From NCBI RefSeq assembly GCF_036324505.1, contig NC_086351.1, positions 10,385,983 through 10,449,982 of the forward strand: 64,000 nucleotides of DNA. The letters run 5' to 3'. A model generated the notes under the pieces. It did no database searches. It saw only the letters and a list, made by a program, of their open reading frames with translations, and was not told the origin of the DNA. A program made the position numbers and the translations under genes. Source of the stretch: Eleginops maclovinus (taxonomy: Eukaryota; Chordata; Actinopteri; Perciformes; Eleginopidae). Positions within the stretch are counted from its first letter, which is position 1, and each line of letters opens with the position of its first letter. This document shows, in pieces, positions 28,301-40,300 of this stretch.

Positions 28301-31300
28301 CCCCGTCTCCTCAGGCATGGACGGCGGCTTCTTCTCGTCATCGGTTCCTTTTGCTGAAAGGCTCAAGCCATCTTTACTGTCTTGACTCCCTGGGGCAGGA
28401 AAGTAGAGTGTGTATAAAAATAGAGAGATCAAATCTTCCCATTTCAAACACTATTCATTTTTTAAACTTTTCAATAATCTTACCACCTTACCTCATTTTA
28501 AACTTTAAAAGATTAACACATGTAATCATTCAGCAAGATTGCTGTCAGATTTTGGGAACACCACAGGTCTTTATAACAATTATTCAACATTTTAGAAATG
28601 CCCTTTTTTTATTTCTCTCCATGAATTAAGATCATTACTGCAATGACTCAGTAAATATGGAGCTGGAGTCAGAGCACTGTTATCTTAACATAGCAAAACA
28701 ACTGGAAACGGGAAAACCCTTACAAAACCAGTTGTGGTTTAAAAAGAGGTGAAGCAACAGATTTTCCTTAATCAATGATTTAATAAAACCATTCACTAAC
28801 TATTTTTGGTCCAACTATGCCTCTAAATAAAATCACTGCCCCCTCCCACACCCCCTAAAACTCACCTTCCTTGTTGCCTTTGACCTGACCCCGGGTGGTG
28901 TAGCTCCTCCACACCGAGCTGGAGCTGATGTAGTTTTCCTTCACAAACGTGTCGTCCGAACTGTCACTTTCATCTTCGCTCTTTGAGTCCTTGTCATCCT
29001 CGTCATTGCTGTCTCCTGATGAGCTTGGGCTTTGGGCTATAACAGATAGAAAAATACATTTTTTTTAAATCATGAGGAGAAAGATTATGAGTCCGTTTGG
29101 GTCAAGAGAATAAAAAACTGCTGAGAATCAAACCAGGTCCATCATGTGCCACCTTGATCTCTCACCTTTGGGCTTGGACATTCTCCCTGCAGATTTATTT
29201 GTTAGTAAAGCGGAGGGTTGGATTTTTATCCTCGACACGTCCACGCCGCTCCCCTCGCTGTCCGAACAGTGAGCCTCGCTCTCATAGCCTTCCTTGAAGT
29301 TCTCCACACTCTCTATATGATCCAGATTGGCGAAATACTCGTCGCCCATCTCTAGACCTTCTTTGTCAGCAAAGTCGTCCGTCAAAATTTTACCTGGTAA
29401 AGCGGAAGGGAAAGACAGGAAGGAAAGAGTCATTTGGCAACCAAATCATCTCCTGTTGAATTGTAATGAATACACTTAGGAAGTCTGCTAGTGAGCCTGT
29501 TTTCCATCAAATCTGTCCTTCCAAGACTTTTCCCCTTACTCACCAGCATAGATGCAGACAAAAGAACCCTTGGCCACGTCATCCAGACAGCGAATGCCCC
29601 AGCCTTTGTTCTGCGTCTTGAAGAGCTGGAGACGCACCTGCAGACCATGCTGCACCAACCTGTTGGTGCACATCTGAGCACAGCATTTACACCGCTTATT
29701 ACACTCGTAGATCCTGAGGGAAAGAGAGGAAAGAGAGCAGGAGAGAAACATTCAGACAGGGAAAAGAAGAGATTGAGATTACAGCCTTGTGTAAATGAGT
29801 TGTCATATTGAAATGTAATTTTGAATGGTCTGTGTAAATGTCTGACCCTGTGGGGAGGCACTCCTCTAGACGTTTGTGCAAAAATCCAGCATTGACGTTT
29901 ATCTGCGCCCCCGGTGTACAACCTGTGGCCTGAAGGGTCAGCTGGTGGCAAGAGCATTTAGACCTGTCACAAAGAAATAAAGACATGTGGTCAGAATACT
30001 GTGAAGATTCTGAGAAATATGAAAAAGATGGGTCATGGCTGAACAACTCCGCTCACTTGTCTCGACAGCCGTCTGTGCACTCACACCCGACCAGGAAGTC
30101 CGCACTGGTGTTGATGTATACTCCATCTTCAGGAATCCGCTCTTTACCTTGAAGACAAGAGAGGAGGCAAAGACTAAGTCAACAGTCATTTTTCAAAAGA
30201 ATTAGGGTAAGCAAAGGTTTAGCGAAAATAGCTTTTGGAAAACAAAATAGTACTTATTGCAATTTATTGGTATGGTTAGTGTTAGGATGGCCAGAATGTA
30301 ATTCTTACTGTAGGCTACTTTCGGAGGCGGGGTGGTATCGATCTCGTTGACGCAGGAGAGGGGGATGTCCTCTTTTCCATTAGTGATGTCGGGAATGTAA
30401 TAGAACGGCCTCTGTGGCTGGAAGGGCCGGTCCACAAGCACGTAGGGGTCTAGACAAAACATCTCTAAAAATATAAAGTCACAGTGCGTCTGGAAGAGAT
30501 AACGCTGGATCTCCCCCATGTTTCGCAGGCAAAGCCCACACGGAGCCTTGTAGATCACATGGAAAGACATCTGAGGGGTGGAAGAGAAGGAGACAAGAGT
30601 TTTACAATTTAATTTAGAACTGAATAATCATAAGGTTAGAGAGGAGGTCTAGCTAGTCCTTCATATACAGCGGGTAAAATAAGTATTGAACACGTCACCA
30701 TGTTTCCTCAGTAAATATATTTCAAAGGTGCTATTGACATGAAATGTTCATCAGATGTCGGTAACAACTCATGCAATCCACACATGCAAATAAATCAAAT
30801 GTCCATAAATTAAGTTATGTGTATTAAAATGGAATGACAGGGAAAAAGTATTGAACACGCTTACTGAAATGTATTTAATACTTTGTACAAAAGCCTTTGT
30901 TGGTAATGACAGCTTCAAGACGCCTCCTGTATGGAGAAACTAGTCGCATGCATTGCTCAGGTGTGATTTTGGCCCATTCTTCCACACAAACAGTCTTCAA
31001 GTCTTGAAGGTTCCGTGGGCCTCTTCTATGAACTCTGATATTTAGTTCTTTCCATAGATCTTCTATTGGATTCAAGTCAGGTGATTGGCTGGGCCATTCT
31101 AGCAGCTTAATTTTCTTTCTCTGAAACCAATTGAGGGTTTCCTTGGCTGTGTGTTTGGGATCATTGTCTTGCTGAAATGTCCACCCTTGTTTCATCTTCA
31201 TCATCCTGGTAGATGGCAGCAGATTTTTTATCAAGAATGTCTCATTTTTCCATTCATCCTTCCTTCAATTATATGAAGTTTGCCAGTGCCGCATGCTGAA

Positions 31301-34300
31301 AAACAGCCCCACACCATGATGTTCCCACCTCCAAACTTCACTGTTGGTATGGCGTTTTCTGGGGTGATGTGCAGAGCCATTTGACCTCCAAACATGGTGT
31401 GTATTATGGCATCCAAAGAGCTCAATTTTGGACTCATCTGACCAGACTATATTCTCCAGTATTTCACAGGCTTGTCTAAATGTTGTGCAGCAAACTTCAA
31501 ACGAGCTTCAACATGCTTTTTCTTCAGCAATGGAGTCTTGCGTGTTGAGCGTGCATAGAGGCCATGATGGTTGAGTGCATTACTTATTGTTTTCTTTGAA
31601 ACCACTGTACATGCTAATTCCAGGACTTTCTGAAGGTCTCCACAAGTGGTCCTTGGCTCTTGGACAACTCTTCTGATAATTCTTTTCACTCCTCTGTCAG
31701 AAATGTTGCGAGGAGCACCTGGTCGTGGCTGGTTCATGGTGAAATGATGTTCTTTCCACTTCTGGACTATGGCTCCAACAGTGCTCACTGGAACATTCAG
31801 AAGTTTAGAAATCCTTCTGTAACCAATGCCATCAGTATGTTGACACCTTGGTAATGAGAGACCTTTTTATAGGCCATCAGTTGGGACTGAATCAGCTGAT
31901 ATTAATTTGCACTGACACGGGTCAGGATTGCTTTCTAATTACTGACAGATTTCAGCTGGTGTCTTGGCTTTCCATGCCTTTTTGCACCTCCCTTTCTTTG
32001 TGTGTTCAATACATTTTCCCTGTGTCATTCCATTTTAATACACATAACTCAATGTATGGACATTGTGCTGCCTTTAAAGCAAGTCAGTAATGCAAGTAAG
32101 CTAGTTGTTTTATAAGCTCAAAAGTGAGTGGTCTTTATTTTGTTGGTTTTTTATGTAAAATGTCCGAGTGGATGCTCTCTAGGGTGTTCGTTCTTTTAAT
32201 TAGCGTTTTGTAAAATCTTAGCGTCAGAAACAGCGTCTGAGTTCGACACAGACAGATGAGAAGAGAGTTAAGATAAATGTTGCTGTAATTGTATCTACAC
32301 CCTTCTGCCTTGGAGACTATTTGTCTGTAAGTAATATGTGTAGAATATTAGCATGTGTTTGCATTTTAAGGAATGTCATTTTGGTAACTTTTCTGTTTTG
32401 GTTAAGAAGCTAGCTAGTAGCCTGGTTACAGTGTAAGCTAGTTGTATTGTAATGTAATTGTAGCTGTGGTGGTAGTACAGCTTCTTTTTTTATACAGTCC
32501 AGTGCTATTAAATACTGTTACAGTAATGAAGCATTTATTTGTGTTTACTTACTGTCTATATGGATATCATAATGTCTGTATACTGATTTATGTTTTTATC
32601 TCTGTATTGTTACAGTTTTACAAAATCAAGAAGAAACTTCAGTGAAGTACAAGAAAAGTCCTAGCCTGGTCCTCCAGACTCTCGTACTACATTTCATTTG
32701 TACAGAGAGTCTGGGCACTCTCCATCCCCACGTGTTTTTTTACCTGAAGGCGGGTAATTTGTTGAAGTTTAAAACTATGGGATCAGCCCAGTGCCACTCT
32801 GGATCTGCCATTACCAATCGCTAACGTTTGGTCGTGACGTATGCTCCTTCACCACTAACGGAGCGAGCTGGAAAATCTAAGTTTTCGCGAACCCCGTGGG
32901 GAGGAGGGCCACAACATCACATCAACATCTGATGAAAGCACTTTTAGAAATATATTTACTGAGAAAAGTTGTGACGTGTTCAATACTTATTTTACCCGCT
33001 GTAGCTATTACATTGTACTACGGTATTTTCCGGACTATAAGGCGCACTTAAAACCCTTACATTTTCTCAAAAAACAACAGTGCGTTTTATAATCCAGTGC
33101 GCCTTATATATGGATTACGGTAATGCTGGTTGTGCTTACTGACCTCGAAGTGATTTTGTGTGGTACACAGCTCTCACGGCGCTCTGTCAAAATGTTTTAG
33201 TACGACTTTGGTAAACTACAAATAGTCCTTGGGCCAGACCACATATTGGTACAATCTGAGGGGGCAAAACTTTACCTATATTAAGTTGTTTGTAAGACTG
33301 ATATAAGCATATTAATATATGATAACCCTTGCACAAAAGCAGCTTTTTATATTTTTGGGCTATATTACCGTTTTCACTGCTCAGCGCTTTAGCGAGATTT
33401 CCCGAAATCGCACATGTTCTAATATCATCTTAACAGTGATATAACTTTGGTCATTAATTTTTGTTGTATATGTGTACATTATTTGTTAAAGTCAAATGTT
33501 GCAACTATTGGAAAAAAATAAAGTTTGATTTTTCATACATGTTTTGTTGTTATCTCTTTAAAATCTGATTCTTAGATGGCACCAAGATCAGCCTTTATAC
33601 GCATATGTACATTGTTGTATTCGGATGACAATAATCGTGTGCAGTTGAGCATTTACTTTCAGTTTTTAACAGAAGAAAAAGGAAAATGTATTTATATAGA
33701 AACATGGGGGTTCTTAGCCAAGGAGATAGAACCTTTTGGCTAAAAAGGGTGCTATTTCATGCACGCGAGGTGAGCTTCGTTTACAGTATGGAACCTTTCT
33801 GAAGACGCTCATCCTGTAGTGTACTGGATTAAATCGGTAAGTGACAAAAATCTTTCATCTCCTTCATTTCATTCATATTCAGTAGCCCTACATCTGCTGT
33901 CTGCAAATCAATAGCCTCATCCCCTGGGTCCTCTGCCATGGGCCCTCGCCAATGGTGATGGATCTTTGCGCAAGACAAATAAAGCTGCTCTAGCTAGAGA
34001 GTTGGAGAAAAATGTTGCCCCTGCTGACGTTATCCCAGAACCATCAGCAACCATCATCGATGGGATGAGCTTGGTGCAGCAGATGAAAGGGGATGACAAG
34101 ACTTTCACACAACTTGCAGAATCAGCTCTAGCCAAGGTCCTCCATGAAGGAGCCAAGAGCCAACGGATTGATATTGTCTTTGACGTCTACAAGGAAACAT
34201 CCATAAAAGATGCAGAAAGAGCCAACAGAGGTACATTAAGCATTCAGTTCAAGAACATAGCACCTGGTCACAACATCCAACAATGGAGGAAACTGCTCTG

Positions 34301-37300
34301 CAGTTCCTCTAACAAAGCAAGCCTTATAAAATTCTTGGTTGATGAATGGAAGGGACCCAAACAGAGAGAAAAACTCCAGAACAAAACATTGTATGTCACG
34401 TGTGAGGAAGTCTGCTACAGACTCGAAAAAGAACAACTGGAGGAGGTAACAGAGCTCGCATCTACCCAAGAAGAAGCTGACACTCGCATACTGTTACATG
34501 CTCTCCATGCAGCAGAGTCTGGCTACAAAGCAGTTGTCATCGTTGCTGAAGACACAGATGTGTTGGTCTTATGCTTAGGATTCCACAAGAACATTCGCTG
34601 TCCTATCTATCAAAAATGTGGAACCCAAAACAGGACTAGGTTCTTGGACATAACGAAGCTGGGCCAATCGCTAGGTAGTGGTGTCTCTGATGCCCTGCTT
34701 GGCATGCATGCCTTCACTGGTTGTGACACCGTCAGTGCCTTTGCAGGTCGTGGGAAGATAGGTGCCTTGAAGCTAGTGAAGTCTAACAAGGCCTACCAAG
34801 AGGCCTTCAGTGAGCTTGGACGTTCTTGGGATGTGTCTGATGAGCTTTTTAAGAAACTGCAAGAGTTCACATGCTGTATGTATGTGCATTCTACACGCAC
34901 AATAGATGTGAACACCCTTCGTCACCAACTGTTCTGTGCTTGACGTGGCGAGGCAGAGTCAAGTCAACTCCCACCATGTAAAGATTGCCTCTTCATGCAT
35001 GCAATGCGTGCTAACTATCAGGCTGCAATATGGAGGCGGTCTCTGAAGACCCAACCCTCTGTGCCGGATCCCAAGGAGAGTGGGTGGACCACAGATGATG
35101 AAGGGAAGCTGGCGATTGAGTGGATGAGTGGCTTACCAGCACCCGATGCAGTGTTGCAGTTGCTCACCTGCAAGTGCACAAGGTCATGCAAACTGCCAGA
35201 GTGCACATGTCTCACCAATGGCCTGAAGTGCACAGATATGTGCAAACTGCAAACCTGTTCCAATCAACCCAGTGAGGAAGAACCCACTGTCGAGTTAACG
35301 GACTCAGATGATGATGATGTTGACTGAGTCCTAGGTTGAGGGTATGGACCTAATATTTGTATGTACAGTTCCCAGTATGTCAAGAAAAATAAAACAAAAC
35401 TATTTACATGTCACAACATTGTTTGAGTGTAGTTTCATCAAAGTTGTTGTGGCCTAGGTTGATAGTATACAAACTGAGGGAATACTATTTAGTTACATTT
35501 TACTTAATATTGTTTTTTAAGAAAGAACCACTAAATATTATTATTTGAAACTCCAAATTTCATAAAAGTAGACTATATATCCTTATAAAATTGATAATGT
35601 GAACTGTTCCAGTACATAGTAGGTCATTTAAAGTATTTATTGATGGGTTTATTTCAATGGAGACGTGAAAGTTTCACGTGCGCACATGAAAGTTTCACGT
35701 GAGCACATGAAAGTTTTAGGTGAGCACATGAAAGCTGTAGATTGATGTAGCCTGGCCCATAGGGCTACTGGAGACAGTCAGTGAAAGAAATGACTACAGT
35801 ACAGGAGTTAGTTGCGCTATATTTCAACCTCGGTCTTTATTATAAGGACATTGCTGCTTTGCTCGCAAGTCGTCACCATTTTCACGTGCGTCACCAGTTT
35901 CACGTGCGCACATGAAAGTTTCACGTGAGCACATGAAAGTTTCACGTGAGCACATGAAAGTTTCACGTGAGCACATGAAACAAATTTTATTATTTTTTTT
36001 TTTCATGTCACCTTAGGGGCTCCATACCGGTGCGCCTTATATATGAAAACATTTCGAAAATAGACCATTCAGTGACAGTGCACCTTATAATCCAGTGCGC
36101 CCTATGGTCCGGAAAATACGGTACTCTCTCTTCATATTTACCTTGCGGTTAACTTTGCGCCGTCCCGTCATGCGTCTGAAGTCGTACAGTAGAGGTGTGA
36201 GAAGGGGGTTCTTTCCTCGGTGCACGTCTGGTTTTGTAGGTCTGACGCGGTTCAGACATGCGGGCTGACAGGTGTGTGCCAAGTAGAAGATGCGGTCCGT
36301 CGGGGCACGGTAAGAGGGCTGATGTGGTACCGCGGCCATCGTGTGGCTAACAAGAGCGGGCATAGGGACCAGAGGGGGCGGTCTCTGAAAGGACTGCATG
36401 AAAGTGGTACTAGAAATATCCTGGGTGATCAACATTCTTGTACTATGGATCGACAAAAAAAAGAGAGCAGGTCACTTTCATTACATTAGGCAGTACTTTT
36501 ATTTTATATTGGCCTCTATTAGGACTGTACCGGATGCCTTGTTTTATTTAATGTACAGCATCTATTAAGGTTTTAGAATAAAGCTTTGATAGTCTGTGGT
36601 CATATTTAATGAAATCTTATCCCGAAAGAAGTAATCTTCAAACCTAATCCTCAATTTTTATAAATTAAGTCTCTTAAAAAACGTCACTTTTGGTCAAAAT
36701 AACGGCCCTGCCCACTTTCCAGCAAAAATAATCCATTAGAACACTGATTAGGACTGCTGCTGTTTCCCTCTTTTCCTTTGGTAGTGCGTCGCCCAAACCG
36801 CCCCTGCATCACTTTATGATAAAAGGAGTGATGTTCAGAGTGATGTTTCAACTATTTTGACTTTTTACCATTTGTTGCATTTTATTTTCATGCTGCCATA
36901 CTACCTTTTCAGAATACCCTTCATTCATTTTAAGGGAGTACTCAAATATTGAATATACTTAAAATGCCCATATGAAAATATGAGGTTGACTCACCTAGAG
37001 AGGTTGATGGGATTGGCAGAAAGAGACTGCATGATTTTGGAGGCGTGAGTGCCTCCTATCCCTGGAATAAACGCAGAGGTGCTCTTTTTTGCCATCTGAT
37101 GTTTGTTGCTTGAAGACAGCGGGAAGAAAAAAAGACAGTCAGTCAGTATCAAAGTTTCCACTGTCTTTTTAGAATCGTCTAGGTTTAAAGCTCCACATCA
37201 ACAGTTTTTTTTTCATTGACTAAACATCAAACTAACATGTGAAATGTGAAAGCGGTCAATAGTCAGTGATTTCCATCAGGAGTTAGTGTTGCTGAAAAAT

Positions 37301-40300
37301 CTAAAAGAATGAATATTGTATTGAAATGTATCAGGTCGCAAAAAACATGGATCCAAATGAAGGTTAATTCTGGTCTGTGTCTTTGAAATGTGTAGAAAAG
37401 GTTCTCTATCAATTCATAATCTGTACATTTTGTGTAACCAAGAAACTGCCAGGTCATTATATGTCAATTTGGTGTTCGTTTTGGTTGTTCTGCTGCCCCA
37501 AAGTGGCCAAACATTTATGCTGCTTTGAGGAGGACTTGAGTACTTTTACTCGAGGTAGAGACGCAGTGTCGTGCTGCCCTCTCTGGTGTAAGACGTAAAG
37601 TCTGTTTTCAGGGGGGATAGTTACCAAACTTTTCATATGCTAACTCAGTGACTTAACGAAATCACAGATGAATTTACACTTAATTTCAAATTAGTACAAA
37701 GGAAATTGAAAAGATGATTTTACAGGGCAGTTTAATACGTGAACAAAATCATGTCCTCCCTTTTCTCAAAGAGTGATCTTCCTCTCAGTGTTTCTATTTG
37801 GATATTGTGATGTGAAACCTATAACTGGGTCATAACACAGATTTCTCTTCGAGGAGACTGTCCTCATGTAATGTGGTTGCATGCTTGAGATTGTTTTATA
37901 TAAAAAGGTCAAACCACCCTTTGATTCTGCTTTTGTTGCAGAGTATACACCACTGAAAAAAATGCCTTCAGGAGTGCAAGTGTTAGATCATCAGAAATCA
38001 TCACTTACTCAACACGAGGAGGCTGAGGGGAGGGAAGAATCTGTTGGATTTGTAGTGGCTGAGGTGGCAGAAGACCCTGTTGTTGTTGTTGTGGTGGTGG
38101 TGGTGGTTGTTGGAGTTGTTGGGGTTGTTGGGGTTGTGGTTGTTGTGGTATCTGCGGAGGCTGGCTGGTTGAGCCCTGTGGAGTTTTGACCGAAGCTCCA
38201 ACATGTCCATCACTGGTGTATTGCACTACTGGACCTTTACTCCTCAACGCCCCTGAAGATTAAAGTGGAATGAATGTCCCTGAACATAATATTAACAGAA
38301 ACACTATAAAAAGTGAAGTTGTTTTCTTTGGGCGAGACATCATTTAACTGTAGTGTCTCCCCTTAAAACAACTTGTGACCAATTGAGCTTTTGACTTGGA
38401 TTAATGGTGTAAAGGTTGAGAAATTACCCATGTTAGGTCGGCTCCTCTGCTGGCCAGCCAGTTTCTTCTCCTGGGTGTTGGCGGTGGTCATCTTCAGGTT
38501 GTACATTGGCTCCAACCTGGTGGAGCCTCTATAAATCCACTCACTCCTCTTATCATCCTGATAAACACAGAAGGCACCAGAAGCTTCATCAACTGCTGAA
38601 CAGATAGGTCATTGTTTATCCAGCACATGTATTGAAACTGATGAGGATACTGACAACAGATACCATTCTGTTAACTAGTGAAGGCTATTTATTGTTTTCA
38701 CCGACATACCAAAAAGAGGATCTTGACCAAGCTTCCTTCGACCTCCTCCACTTTGCTCTTCCACCAGGTTCCCTCCCACTCGGTCTTTATGATCTGTCCA
38801 ACCTTTAGGAGCACCATAGGCCTGCTGGGATATGCCGTGATGTACTCCTCAATGAAATCTCGACATGATGCATCTTCTATATCCTCCCAGGTACGCTTTA
38901 CTGTGAACAAGGATCATTTCATTAGTATATTCATTAATTCTATTGTTTGAGAAACATTCAATCAATTTAGTGCAGCATTTAGCGAAGTCATTTTACAGAT
39001 ATAAAGAAAGAGAAAAAACAGAACAATTGGAACTTACATGGTCGGCAAACTGGGTGAAGATCAGGTAGGTGAACATATGAAGCATAGCCATCATCAAAGA
39101 AGATCAAAAACCTGAAAACATAAAATAAATGCATAAATTCAAGGTCATTTGTTGTCATTCTGCGTCACAATTTTGCACAGCAAAATGCAAATGAACTAGC
39201 AATTATTTGAAATATGCGTTCATATAAAATATTTAAATGCCGGCCAAAATATTCCCTGTATGCAATCAGCCTTAGTTTAAAACTCTCTAAATCCACCGAC
39301 CTCATGCGGTTCTTGTTGTTGGGCATCTCTGCAACGATTCCAGCGTAGAGCCACACCAGGGTACCATCCTGGTACTTTGCGACTACACGAGCCCCGACAT
39401 ACAGAATCTCCAAGGTGGGGTTATAGTCGAAAGCTACATGATTCCCAGAAAGCAGGCTCTTACCTTTATCAAACTTCACTTTATACTTGAATACACTGTT
39501 TCCTGAAAAAAAACAGAGGGTGTGATGGCACAATTTAACTAATATAATACCAAGCTCAATAAATAATTACAGTAACAGAGAACTTGAAGAGCATAAAGGA
39601 GTGAAATGTTTTGGTAACGCACCGACAGGACTGATGGCAACGAGGTTGCCTCTGTGCCAAGTCTTGGTGCGTTTCTTTCCCAGTATGGTCATCCCAACTT
39701 TCAGCTCATCTTCTGTGATGTTCGGGTTCGGCTGCGTCATGGAATGAGACGGAGCCTGGGACACAAACACTGCTGGCACTGAAGCCTGAATACCTGGAGG
39801 GAAGGAACATGTTAGCGTGAAAACTACTTTCACAGAGGGGTGGATTATCTAGCATCCCTCAGGAGGTGTGTGCTAACCTGACTGCGATGGAGGCTGTGAT
39901 GGAGATCGTAGTAATGGAGCACTTGGGGAAGGCTTGGTGACCATATTGACCAACTTCTGCACCTGCTGGGATGTTTTCTGTAGCGCTGTGGAGGCATCTT
40001 TTAACTGGGAAAATAATGAAACAGGATATCATCATCTGCATATCATTTTTATCTCACAAAGCAGCAGCTTGACAACAACTTAGTTAAGTAGAGGGGCTTG
40101 TTAATGGGGAAAAAACACATCAGCTAATGGCAACTCCTCAAGAAGAGACAGAATTTCAAGGGGAAGGCAGAGGGAATGACAGGCAGAAACTGGTCCCAGA
40201 CCAGTTTCGATCTCAGGTCCTTGGCACGGGGAGCGACCCCCAGTATGTGGGCTGCCAGCTATACCAGGTGAGGTAAATAGTCTGCCTTGAGTCACTCAGT

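Larger units (their letters stand above)
30668..33001 (-). mobile_element. decayed Tc1/mariner element (copy 2) with nested insertion
   Basis: Bounded by TA, with ends CAGCGGGTAAAATAAGTATT in inverted orientation. It is 2334 bases, against about 1.6 kb for the family, because the right inverted repeat is interrupted. It lies in setdb1 intron 13, 98 bases from exon 14. Confidence 0.92.
33021..36121 (+). mobile_element. TIR-bounded element carrying a PIN/FEN-like nuclease gene, no DDE transposase seen
   Basis: 3101 bases flanked by TA, with 27-29 bp inverted ends CGGTATTTTCCGGACTATAA / GTCCGGAAAATACG (about 26 of 29 match). Both ends also carry subterminal GTGCGCCTTATATATG and TATAATCCAGTGCGCC motifs. 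Inside are one protein gene on the plus strand, antisense to setdb1, and two clusters of CACGTG-containing repeats. It starts 20 bases from Tc1 copy 2 and ends 20 bases from the splice donor of setdb1 exon 13. I do not recognise the superfamily; the TA flank would fit several. Confidence 0.75.

Noticed and set aside
35824..36006. Repeat peptide frame (CSRETFM units) and the idea of a CRISPR-like array
   Set aside because: The units are tandem with no unique spacers, and the genome is eukaryotic. They are described as CACGTG repeats instead.
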